A DNA stretch of 64,000 bases from Antitrichia curtipendula (taxonomy: Eukaryota > Streptophyta > Bryopsida > Hypnales > Leucodontaceae). A program made the position numbers and the translations under genes. The notes under the pieces were generated by a model that was given only the letters and a program-made list of their open reading frames with translations, ran no database searches and was not told the origin of the DNA. The stretch lies in NCBI GenBank assembly GCA_951230915.1, contig OX579638.1, forward strand, positions 26,306,696 through 26,370,695, in the 5' to 3' direction. Within the stretch, counting starts at the first letter, position 1. Each line of letters starts with the position of its first letter. This document shows, one piece after another, positions 36,350 through 46,689 of the stretch.

Positions 36350-37250
36350 TTCGGTTGATGTAGACGTTGTATAGTGGGGTACAGTTCATTTACGAATTGT
36401 CTATTGTGCCATTCCAATTTTGTTTGCATAATATAGAGAAATTTTGGAATTTCTTGTCTTGCATAATTAATACTCAATTCTTATGCAATCCCAATCAAGC
36501 ATACCAAACTTAAGTTCCGAAAATGCAAAATTCTATTTTTGGTGATTTTTTTAAGCCAATTTGCATAGTTATACATGATATTTTATTGAAAACAATTGGT
36601 GGTGATAATTCAATTGTATAGATATGTAGGAAACATTCATATGCACATCTTTCATATTAAAAAACACCCCCTTAAGTAACAAAAATATTATCTAGGACAA
36701 GTTCCATATGAGGCGTCATATGACCAAACTTTGTAAAATAGATATTTTTATATTTCAAGTAGATTTTGGCAAAGTAATTGTACCATCACATTCACATTTA
36801 CAAAATTAGTCACATTGTGTGGGTCAAATAGCAAAATCTAGTTAAAATATATAAATATGTATTTGACAAAGTTTGGTCATGTAATGCCTCACATTTAACT
36901 CTTCCTTGCTTTTATGTTTGTTATTTAAGGGATGTTTTTTAATATGAAAGACGTGCATATGGATGTTCTTTACATATCTAAGCAATTGAATTAAAAAATT
37001 CATCACCAATTGTTTTCTATAAAATATTACGTATAACCATGCAAACTGGCTTAAAAAATTCACCAAAAATGGTATTTTGCATTTTTTGGAACAGAAATTT
37101 GGTATACTTGATTGGAATTGTGTAAGAATTGAGTATTAATTATGCAAGACAAAAATTTCCAATTTTTCTCTATACTGTGTAAAGAAAATTTGAATGGCAC
37201 AATAGGCAATTTGGAAATGGACTGTACCCCATTGTACTATCCAAATCAAC
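36350..37250. repeat. Long inverted repeat, arms of about 400 bp
   Basis: The left arm (about 36350-36750) and right arm (about 36850-37250) are inverted copies, for example GCATAATTAATACTCAATTC against GAATTGAGTATTAATTATGC, and CATATGACCAAACTTTG against CAAAGTTTGGTCATG. The loop is about 100 bp. The arms differ by scattered substitutions and small indels. Transcription would give a long double-stranded RNA. Confidence 0.8.
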
Positions 37251-37390
37251 AAATTTCTTTGACCAGTTTGTTAACTTGTGCCAAATCAACAAAAATTATA
37301 AAAGAAAGATCAAAGCAATATCCAATGAACAAAAATTTGGTTTTCTATCCTATCCAAAATATTCTAGATTGCACTCACTATTAGTTCATT

Positions 37391-37739
37391 ACAAAGTTTA
37401 GACCCTACGATTTGGCAACAATTATCGTGTGGTTATCGTTGTTTCATGGGTTCGTACTATAATCGCATTGACTCAATGTATTTTTACGCACTGAATCAGT
37501 GCAAAAACAATGAATATCCATAGCGTACGGTTTATGTACTTTAACTATATGATTGCTATGCAATTTTGACACAACAATTGTATAGTTAAATTACAAAAAT
37601 CGTACGCTATTGATATTCATTGTTTTTGCACTAATTCAGTGCGTAAAAATACACTGAGTCAGTGCAATTATGGTACGAACCCATGAAACAACGATAACTG
37701 CACGATAATTGTTGCCAAATTGTAGGATCTAAACTTTGT
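37391..37739. repeat. Near-perfect 349-bp hairpin
   Basis: ACAAAGTTTAGACCCTACGA at the left is matched by the inverse near 37720-37739. Complementarity runs through ATTATCGTG, CATGGGTTCGTAC and AAAACAATGAATATC almost to the centre (about 37565). Each arm also contains the self-palindrome GCACTGAATCAGTGC or a close variant. The arms look better preserved than those of the neighbouring inverted repeat. Confidence 0.85.
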
Positions 37740-38724
37740 GATGTTGCCCAATCTTGCTTCACGGTGGCCAATTTTAAACCTACATTCTCGCATTTACAAA
37801 GGTTATTCTTAACCAAAACACCACATTAATTGCTTATTGAAATGGTTGTAAATTTTTCATACTTAAAACTATTCATTGTTCTTAGGGATTATGTTAAAAA
37901 GAATAAAAAATAAAAATAAAAAAATTCTTTATTTGCATTAGATTGTTTGGTGCATCCAAAAAAATTCAAAAATTTTGTGATTTGTTTTTTACAAAATTGA
38001 GATAGTTGAGAATTGTTTTCTTTTCCACAATGGACTTTGGATATTTTTAGCGATGTAATTTTTTTTCAATTTCCTTTTGGTAATATATAAATCAAGCATT
38101 TTTATGTATCTAGAAAAAAAATTGAAAAAATTGAAAAATATTTTTTTTGACAAAATTGTAATGGCTGGGAGTTGGGTTTTTCCCAAATCAGACTTTGGAT
38201 ATTTTTAGTGATGTTAAAAGCTTTTTTTTCCATTTTTTTTGTCGCAGATTATGCAAGCTCTTACGTATTTCTAGAAAAATATTTTTTCTGACAAAATCAT
38301 GATGGTTAGGTTGGAGCTGTTCATTTTTCAAAGAAGATTGCGGATATTTTTAGCAATGTTAAAAATTGCTTTTTTTCGCAAATAAATTTTACAATTTTCC
38401 TTTCAATTTTTTAAGAAATGCCTTCAATCAGTGTCCATGTCGCACGGATTCCGTACAAGTTGATTCATGACGTAATCAGTGACGCTTTCATCAAGCATTA
38501 CTTAGACACTGAATCCACACAGAATTGGTTACACACGGTTTCCGTGCAACATTAACATGATGGTAATATACACGGAAGAGACACGATATACATATTGTCA
38601 TAATGGATGTTGTTTACGTGCGAATGGGACACTTTGAAGCCCACGTAATCCGTACGTTTGTATGAACCAACAGAATCTCTACGACAAAAATGGACATTCA
38701 GTCATATAGGAAGTTCGAGATGTA

Positions 38725-39437
38725 AGAATCCTCGACGTTGACCACATAGATTTTTTCAGCCATTACCTATTCTAAAACGGCCATGGTCTTCAATTTCTAT
38801 GGACTTCATAACGAATTTACATTCATCAAAGACTTTTGATTCTATATGCATGATTGTGGATCAACTTACGAAGATGGTGCATTTTGTTCCATGTAAGAAG
38901 ACAATTACTAGCGAGGAAACAACAAGGTTATTTTTTGACAATATTTATCGATATTATGGACTACTAGACGATATTATATCAAATCGAGGATCACAATTTG
39001 CCTCTAAATTTTAGAGGTCTCTTTTTGAGATTTTGAAAGTAAATATCAAATTTTCTTCTACCTTTCACCCTCAAACGAATGGACAAACTGAATGTGTAAA
39101 TCAAGTATTAGAATAATATCTACATTGCACCACCAACTATTAGCAAGATGATTGGATTTTACATTTGACATTGGCGGAGTTTGTATATAATAAGACTATC
39201 CATATTTCTACTCAACAAACACCATTCTATGCCAACTATGGATATCATCCCAAGTTTGATCTATTCAACATTTCTCAAATAGACAATCCAACAGCCAAAG
39301 ACTTGACTTTATGATTATCAAAGCTTCAAAATACCATGAAATTGCATCTACAAGAGGCTCAAGATTGTTACAAGAAATCAGTAGACGTATTACGAAAAGA
39401 ATCACCTCCATTGCAAGTTGGAGAAAAGGTTTGGCTC
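38725..39437 (+). pseudogene. gypsy integrase core remnant
   Basis: Continuation of pol after the 5.2-kb insertion. RPWSSISMDFITN and MIVDQLTKMVHFVPC mark the first catalytic Asp region (about 38780-38900). ISNRGSQF has Asn where the second catalytic Asp is expected. PQTNGQTECVNQVLE holds the Glu region. The C-terminal side reaches VGEKVWLLRR at 39420-39445 before the next insertion. Several stops interrupt it. Confidence 0.85.
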
Positions 39438-39540
39438 CTTCGACGCGGAGAATGTTGTCACATGAGCGTGGAGCGGCAAGCATCGAGCAGGGAGTGGGGA
39501 ATGGTGAGCGGGGAGCATTGTTTTGGAACAGAAAAAGAAA

Positions 39541-39705
39541 AAGAAAAGATGAATCTGGATGAAAAGTTGAATGAATGTTGGATGAAAAAATGGATGATGT
39601 TGGATGAAAATAGTAGATGACGTTGGATGAAAAAAATGGATGATGCTATATGAAAAAATGGAAGAAGATAAAATGAAAAAAATAAATAAAGATAGGATGA
39701 AAAAT
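39541..39705. repeat. GGATGAAAA tandem arm, left
   Basis: Imperfect repeats of GGATGAAAAA/TGGATGATG. The open frame across it is a repeat artefact. The reversed counterpart is at about 45700-46140. Confidence 0.8.
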
Positions 39706-41630
39706 ATGTGGTTTGGGATTTGTGGAAAAATAAATCCAATGCCTATAACCATATAAAATGTGTATCTAAATTGTGCATTACAATCGTCCTACAAATTACA
39801 TATTTCAAATTCAAATATCCGCAAGGGACCTATAGTCGTAAAACTTGGAATGGTTTCATCACTAAGGTAGAAAAGTTGATCGTAAATATTGATGCACATG
39901 AACTAAACATAACAATTCTACAAGAAACTTCATAATTATAGATATAAACATAGAATAAAAATGCACACAAGAAGTACATAATTACCTTACAAGTGCTTGG
40001 TATAAGAAGAATGGACAAAAAATCCTAATTTCATAAATTGATAACAAATTAACAATGTCAATGACTAATGCATTGTGTGTACTGACAAAGAATCCTATTT
40101 GGATAGTAGAAATCCAATGAAGCCCAATCATTGGTAGGCTAGGAAGTTGTCATGGTGTTGGTTCACCCTAATTTAACATCAAAACATATATTCTGATTTA
40201 AGGCTCTATTTTGAGCCCTAAGAAATCATAAACACTTGGATTATCTTTAATAACTAAATTAAAAGTCATTATCTAGTACAATCTTACCATCTTCTTGATA
40301 ATCAACATGTATTTTTTCCATCAAATGGCATATTTATTCAATAATTACCATTGAACTAATGAACTCCATGTCTATTTGACTACAGCCTCACTATGAACAT
40401 GTTTTTTTTTCTATTTTTGTGCCCTTTTATACCATAACATCACACCATGGTAAAATTGTGATAAAGAGGGTAGGAAATTTAGGAGTTCAAAGGTGGTAAT
40501 TGATGAATACATCATATAATTGAAAAAAATACATGATGATTATAACAAAAGTAGGTTGTTGCAATAATCATTGATTCTATTTTTTGTCACAATAAGAGTG
40601 ACTTTCTTGTCATCTTCTATAGATTTTGAAGAATAAATATGATGAGTTAGAAATTTCTATTGAAATTGTCTAGTTTGATTGTAAAGATGTCATTTATAGT
40701 ACTCCTAGTACTTGTAATATTAGATACTAGAAATGCATTTTTTCCAGAATGCTAGAAAAATTGAACGATATTCTTTGAAATAACTCAAGAGGTGTTTTTC
40801 GTGATCCAACCAAAAATCTCTAATAAAAACAAAATCTAATGTGAAGACTACAAATGCAATGACATCTAATACAAATGCAACAAAAAACTTCAAATATGGT
40901 ATTTACATCATGCATAAGAAATTATCTAGGAATGGACTTTAGCTTGAATGTGCTAAGTAAAGTCAAGTTGTCCCCATGTCTTGTGTCTCACCATCAGACT
41001 CTACAACATAGTTATTTATGAACTGCAGAATGTGAGGATTTATTAAAAAGGTACTAGAAATTGGCTTAGGGTTTAGGGTGGCAAACTTGTACAAAGAGCC
41101 TCTACATAGACGAGTAGCTCAAATGATTTTGAAAGGCTTAGAAAAAATCCTAGATTTGCAAAAAATGAAAAATATTTGGAATTCCTCAATTCCTAAGCTT
41201 GCCTACACAGTTAACAAAACAACAAATTAGATCTAACCAAGTTATAAGAAACACTGGTAAATCTGCCTTTTAAATGGATTTTTTGGCATATAATTCATAC
41301 TTGAAATACCACCATACATAGAAGAAAATTTTAGAGAATTTTACAAATATAAAAACACAAATTTAAAGTATGAATTTAACTTATGTGAAGCTAAGCTTAT
41401 AAAATTTGATCCATTTGATGTGACCTGCCATTTGTAAATCAAAATCAGCCCATTCAAAAATTAATAAAAAAAATAAAAAAATTGTACAAGGAGATCCAAG
41501 AGAGAAATTTTTTGGTGCTCATAGCCGCCTTGCGGTACAATCTTTTCCTCCTGCCAACTTGCCTACTAAATCCGATTTTGTGTCATCTCAAAGACACCTC
41601 TTGTGGGAATTTTTAAACTTAGAAAATAAA
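39706..41630. other. AT-rich interior of the foldback element
   Basis: No coding sequence or clear repeat is visible in this part of the element. Confidence 0.4.
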
Positions 41631-41639
41631 TAAATAAAC

Positions 41640-42545
41640 TCATAAGCCGAGGATGGAGGGACCTCTCTTGGCACTACGAGGATCCTTAAGACTATGGTCT
41701 TGCAACTATACCTACCATAAAGCAGCAAGTTGTTCTTGAAGATTTAGAGATATAAAAAATTTGAACTCATAGTGCAAACCACCCACCCACTAATGAAGTG
41801 AACAAAATGAAAATAATTTTGTATCAAGGCTCAATAAGCCACCTTTAGAACCCCCCTCAGTGTTGAAAGGCCCCTTCGGAGGTCTTCCCCCATGCAATTG
41901 TTGCAGCCAACGTCCACAATCAAAACAAGCTATCTAACAAAAATTGAAAAATAAATAAATAAGATTTGAAGAAAGTTTAAAAAGTTTCATAAGATCCTCC
42001 CTTGGAAACCCCTCTCGGTGCCAAGAGGCCCCATGGAAGATCCTCCCCTATACAACTATTGCAGCCCAAGTCTGCAATTAGAACAACTTATTTTTTTTTT
42101 AAATTGGAAAACAAAACAAGAGGATTTCAAGAAAGTTTGAAAAGTTTCATAAAGTCCTCACTTGGAAAACCCTCTTGATGCCAAGAGGCCCCATGGAGGG
42201 TCCTACCCCATACAACTGCTATGGTCCAAGTCCACAATTAGAACAGCTTACTTTTCAAAAAAATTGAAAAATAAAACATGAGGATTATTTTGGAGAAAGT
42301 TTGAAAAGTTCCATAAGGTACTCCCTTGGAAACCTCTCTTGGTGCCGAGAGGCCCCATGAAGGGTACTCCCCCATACAACTATTGTAGCCAATGTCTATA
42401 ATTAGAACAATTTCTTTTTTAAATTGAAAAATAAAACAAGAGGATTTGGAAGAAGTTTAAGAAGTTCCATAATGTCTTCTCTTCGAAATCCTTCTCGGTG
42501 CCGAGAAGCCTCTGAGGGGTCCAAACCTAAGCAAAAATAACCCAA
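41640..42545. repeat. Minisatellite array 1, period about 160 bp
   Basis: About five units share CTCCCTTGGAAACCCCTCTC, then GGTGCCAAGAGGCCCCATGG, then CCCATACAACTATTG and an AATTAGAACAA block, followed by an A-rich spacer. The GGAAACC(T/C)CTCTCGG core is related to the core of array 2. Non-coding. Confidence 0.8.
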
Positions 42546-42874
42546 TATCTTAGTCCATTCAAAGAACTTCTCCTTTGTCAATGAAGACAAAATTAATTAA
42601 TTCAACTGCTGCCTCTTTGGGATTAATCTCAGCAAAAATTTACTCACATTCTATACCTGCACAATTGCGGAAGTGCTATTTTGTAAGCCTTAGAGCATGA
42701 GCGGATGAGTCTGAGAGCTAAAGAGCCTCAAAGTTTTAAGTTAAGAGGTATTTAGTGTGCTGTTTGGATTTCAAACCTATTACCATGGTTTAAGAATTTG
42801 TTTGTTTAAAGCATGAAATTCTCAAAACTTTATTTCCCAAATTTTTTTTTTTTTTTTTTTCAAATCTTTTTTTG

Positions 42875-44580
42875 CATACATTGTCACCCTAGATATCTCT
42901 CTCGGCCCAAGAGATCCTTTTGGGGTGTTTGAGGTGTGGACCTCTTAAAACTTCTTTTCAAAATAAAATAATTCTTTTTTAGTTTTTAATTTATTTTCTG
43001 CATAGGTTGTCAACCTTAGAAACCTCTCTCGGCCTTAAGAGACCCTTTTGGGGTATTCAAGGTGTGGAACTCTTGAAAAAATAAATTCAAATAAAAGATT
43101 TTTTTTCATTTTTTTCATTTTTTTTCATTTTCATTTTTATTTTTTTGCATAGGTTGTCACCCCTAGAAACCTCTCTCGGCCCCAAGAGACCCTTTTGGGG
43201 TGTTCAAGGTGTGGAACTCTCAAAAAAATCAATTAGAAAAAAAAGATTTTTAAATTTTAAAAAAAAAATTCATTTTTATTTTTTATTTTTTGCATAGGTT
43301 TTCACCCCTAGAAACCACTTTTGACCTTAAGAGATCCTTTCGGGGTGTTTGAAATGTGGAACTCTCAAAACTTCTTTTTCAAAGAATTTTTTTTTTTTTT
43401 CAATTTTCATATTTTCATTTTTTGTATAGGTTTATCACCCCTAGAAACCTCTCTCGACCCCAAGAGACCCTTTTGGGGTGTTCAAGGTTTGGAACTCTCA
43501 AAGAAATAAATTAAAAAAAATAGTTTTTTGAATTTTTTGAGTTTTTTTTCAATTTCACTTTTTTTTTTTTGCAGAGGCTAATCACCCCTAGAAACCTCTC
43601 TCGGCCCCGAAAGATCCTTTTGGGGTGTTTGAATTGTGGAACTTTCAAAAAAAAATTCGGAATTTTTTTTTTTTTTTTTTCAATTTTTTTTTTCAATTTT
43701 TACATAGGTTGTCAGCCCTAGAAACCTCTCTTGACCCTGAGAGACCCTTTTGGGGTGTTCAAGGTGTGGAACTCTCAAAAAAAATATTTCCAAATTTTTA
43801 TTTTATTTTTTCAATTTTTTTCAATTTTTATATAGGTAGTCACCCCTAGAAACCTCTCCTGGTCCCAAAAGACCCTTTTGGATGTTCAAGGTGTGGAACT
43901 CTCAAAAAAGAAATTCAAAAAAAAGAATTTTTTTTTTATGCCATATTTAACTACTTCTAGACTTTTGAAAGTCCAGAATTCATATTAGTCATCGGAAGAT
44001 CTTTCAATTGAGCATCGGGGGATCTATCTAAATCACTGGGAAATCAAAATTTTCATCGGGGGATCAATGCAAAACATCAGAAGATCTATACAAGCATAGG
44101 GGGATCTCCCGATCTATACAAACATCGGAAGATCCCCCGATGTTTGTGTAGATCGTGCTTAGTCCAGGATTCATTGAATAGTCCAGAAGTAGTTAAATAT
44201 GGCATTTTTGCATTTTCATGTTTTGCATAGGTTGTCACCTTTAGAAACCTCTTTCAGCCCTGAAAGACCCTTTTGGGGTGTTCATGGATCTCTCAAAACT
44301 TAAAAAAAAAATAAAAAGTAAAAAAAATAAAAAAAATAAAAATATTCAATTTTTCTTTTTCAATTTTTTTTATTCATACATTGTCACCCTTAGAAACCTC
44401 TTTGAGCCCCGAGAGATCTTTTTAGGGTGTTTGATTCATGAAACTCTCAAGAAAATAATTTCAATTTTTTTTTTTTTTTTTTTTTTTTAAATTTCATACT
44501 TTGTCACCCGTAGAAGTCTTTTTTTATCCTGAGAGACACTTTGGAATGTTTGAAGCATGAAATTCTCAAAACTTTTTTTT
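42875..44580. repeat. Minisatellite array 2, period about 130 bp
   Basis: About eleven units with the core CACCCCTAGAAACCTCTCTC, then GGCCCCAAGAGACCCTTTTG and GGGTGTTCAAGGTGTGGAAC, separated by T-rich spacers ending in GCATAGGTTGT. The TCTCT...AGAGA pair gives each core a small hairpin. Short frames in the units (GVQGVELSK) are repeat artefacts. The array is interrupted by a MITE at 43939-44204. Confidence 0.85.
43939..44204. mobile_element. 266-bp MITE inside minisatellite array 2
   Basis: The ends TGCCATATTTAACTACTTCT and AGAAGTAGTTAAATATGGCA are perfect inverted repeats, and the pairing continues to about 24 of 25 bp. The interior holds several CATCGGGGGATC/CATCGGAAGATC repeats, some inverted. 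Flanking T runs hide the target duplication. The repeat units on either side are otherwise continuous. Confidence 0.85.
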
Positions 44581-45590
44581 CCAAAAAAATTGCAAATAGA
44601 TGATTCATTTAGCTATATATATAATTAAATAACAATTGGATAAAGTACAAATTTTCAACGTTTTGTTCATAAAGGATGAAAAGCAAACTTCTATGGTGTG
44701 CCAAAATTGGAATTAATTATTGATTTTCTCAAAGTTTGAAATAGGGTGCTTCTCTACAAAGGAGGTTCTATTTAGGTGCGTATTGTACTCATCAATAAAG
44801 TTGTAGTGAGATTAAAAGGACCACTACTTGCATTTTAATTTTACCATTAACATTATAAACTAATATATCTTCAGTGTACCCATGTTATGCATATGACTTT
44901 AGAGTCAAGATTCCATCATCTTCCTCATTTGCTTGTATTTTGCATTCATTAATCTTTGAAGGACATTGCGACCGTTTTTTGATTAACAATTGACTTTGAA
45001 ATAATTTGTAGAATGGAAAAAAGTTGTTTTTCATCCAATTTTTTGCATTGCCATATGGAATTTGTAGAGTGCCCACCATCTTTAACATGGTGATAAAACA
45101 GCAGAGTGCATGCTTTATTTTCATCTTTTATCCTCTTTGCTTTGACTATTTGAAGTATAGATATTCATTCCCTCAAAATCTGCTTCATGTCTTTATTTAG
45201 TCCCCCTATTGAAATGTGCTGTCAACTACATGTATTAGCTATTAAATTAGATCAACCACTTGAAAATTCTATCTCTACACTTCACGATCATAGGAAACCA
45301 ACGACCATGGTGACCAGCCCATCCTTTAAGTGTTAACATAGTGCTTATTTTCTTACAATAATCCCTAACCATCTGAAAAAAGAGTATTTTGATTTTGGTT
45401 TGTAACAGTCTTATTTTTATGCATGCATAATGACTTTCAATATAAACACTTGCAAATTTATGCGGTAATAGATATAATTGAGATTTGATGTATTATGTCT
45501 TTAATATCCTAACCCAAATTTTTCCACATTCGCAGAATTATGTACTTCTTTGGTCATAGGTCCCTTGCTACCAAAGATTTGAAATGAATG
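44581..45590. other. AT-rich interior of the foldback element
   Basis: No gene or repeat can be supported here; one weak TTAA-family end-like block (CATCCTTTAAGTGTTAAC, about 45321) stands alone. Confidence 0.4.
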
Positions 45591-45699
45591 GATGCTAGTC
45601 TTTATTTTTTTCCATTTTTAGAATATTTTGTACTTATTTTAAAAAATTTTCCCCCTTTTTATTTTATTTCCCAAGTTTTTCCAAATTTTTTTCCTTTGC

Positions 45700-46140
45700 T
45701 CCATTTTTCCTTCTTCTCTTCATCATTTTTTCATCCATTTCCATTTTTTATTCATCTACTTTCATTTCTTTTTCAAATATTTTCATCCAAATTTTCATGT
45801 AGTTTCATCTTTTTTTATTTTTTATTCATCTACTTACATCTATTTTCCAAATGTTTTCATCCACTTTTTTAATGTACTTTCATCCTCTTCTACTTTTTTT
45901 CATCTGAAATTTTCATTCTATTGTACATCTATTTTCATCAATATTTTCATCTACTTTCATCTGTTTTTGAGTTTTTTCATCTACTTTTTTCATCCTCTTT
46001 CATTATTTTTTCCATCCAAATTTTTTCATCCAGTTCTTAATCTACTTTAATGTTTATTTCCATCCTCCTTCATCCATTTTTAAAGTATTTTCATCCAAAT
46101 TTTTGTCTATTTTTATCCATACTTTCTTTCCAATTTCATT
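45700..46140. repeat. TTTTCATCC tandem arm, right
   Basis: Imperfect TTTTCATCCA/TTTCATCTAC repeats, the reverse orientation of the left arm at 39541-39705, followed by CTCCCCGCTCCCCGCTCG, which mirrors the G-rich block at about 39480-39515. Confidence 0.8.
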
Positions 46141-46250
46141 AAAATTTTCATTATTTTGTCTAAAATCTATACTCACTGCTCACGAATCCCTACTCCCCGC
46201 TCCCCGCTCGTTGCTCCATGCTCACGTACTAGCAATGCTCCCTTCGATGC

Positions 46251-46650
46251 AACATCAAGACCACTCGACTATGTAACAAATTGGATTATCGACAGTTTGG
46301 GCCATTTTCCATTCAAAAGCAGATCACCTTGTTGCTTATTGATTGGAACTTCCAGCATCTATAGAAGTACATCCGGTCTTTCACGTTTCCCTTCTTGAGT
46401 CATATAAAGAGTCGACTTTGCTGGGAAGAATTGAACCACTACCGTCTTTTACTGAAATAGACAACCATACAAAATATGAGGTGGAATAAATACTTGATTC
46501 ATGACGTAGACGTGGCAAATTGGAATATCTGGTACATTGGTACGAATACAACATCAATGAACGCACATGGGAGTCAACGAAAAACTTGATCAATGCGTCG
46601 CAAAAGGTACATGAGTTCTATCAACTCTATTTTAATAAACCATTGCCTAT
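46251..46650 (+). pseudogene. gypsy integrase C-terminus and chromodomain remnant
   Basis: Resumes the pol frame after the 9-bp duplication with NIKTTRLCNKLDYRQFGPF. It then has a FHVSLLE-like segment near 46380 and a chromodomain at about 46467-46635, recognisable from KYEVE, ILDS, a basic stretch, YEYNINERTWES, NLINAS and VHEFYQ. Chromodomains direct integration to particular chromatin in intact chromoviruses. It contains stops and frameshifts. Confidence 0.8.
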
Positions 46651-46689
46651 TTATACAATAACTTCTTTGAGAAGCCTCTCTACTTGAAG

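Larger units (their letters stand above)
33533..38724. mobile_element. 5.2-kb TIR element inserted in gypsy integrase
   Basis: The left end (TTGAACTTCTTATGACACTG, then AATGTCCATTTTTGTCGTA) is mirrored at the right end (TACGACAAAAATGGACATTC, then AGTCATATAGGAAGTTCGAG). The similarity continues inward for about 70 bp. Both subterminal zones carry repeated CGGATTCCGT/GGATTTCGTG-type motifs. Homology to integrase stops at one end and resumes at the other. No transposase frame is visible, so it is non-autonomous or fully decayed. The target duplication could not be resolved. Superfamily uncertain; CACTG near the end hints at CACTA but the inverted repeat extends past it. Confidence 0.65.
39447..46241. 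mobile_element. 6.8-kb foldback/Mutator-like element with 9-bp duplication
   Basis: CTTCGACGC (39438-39446) and CTTCGATGC (46242-46250) flank the element as a 9-bp target duplication with one change. The ends are inverted: GGAGAATG...ACATGAGCGTGGAGC on the left, and GGAGCATT...ACGTGAGCATGGAGC read from the right. Integrase coding stops at one flank and continues at the other (NIKTTRLCNKLDYRQFGPF). Each end carries an inverted arm of short GGATGAAAA-type tandem repeats (39541-39705 and, reversed, about 45700-46140). No transposase is visible. Subterminal tandem arms plus a 9-bp duplication fit plant foldback elements of Mutator type. Confidence 0.75.

Noticed and set aside
39311..39752. Open frames over the GGATGAAAA repeats
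   Set aside because: Products of a short tandem repeat; the Phe/Ser-rich minus-strand and Met/Lys-rich plus-strand frames mirror each other.
43321..43849. Repeated GVQGVELSK-type peptides in minisatellite array 2
   Set aside because: The frame is open only within units and ends in T-rich spacers; no start, splice or protein context.
41640..44580. Possible CRISPR-like regular repeats
   Set aside because: Units are long, diverged and separated by T-rich rather than unique spacers, in a plant nuclear context.
45600..45872. 94-codon Phe-rich frame
   Set aside because: Translation of the TTTTCATCC tandem arm.
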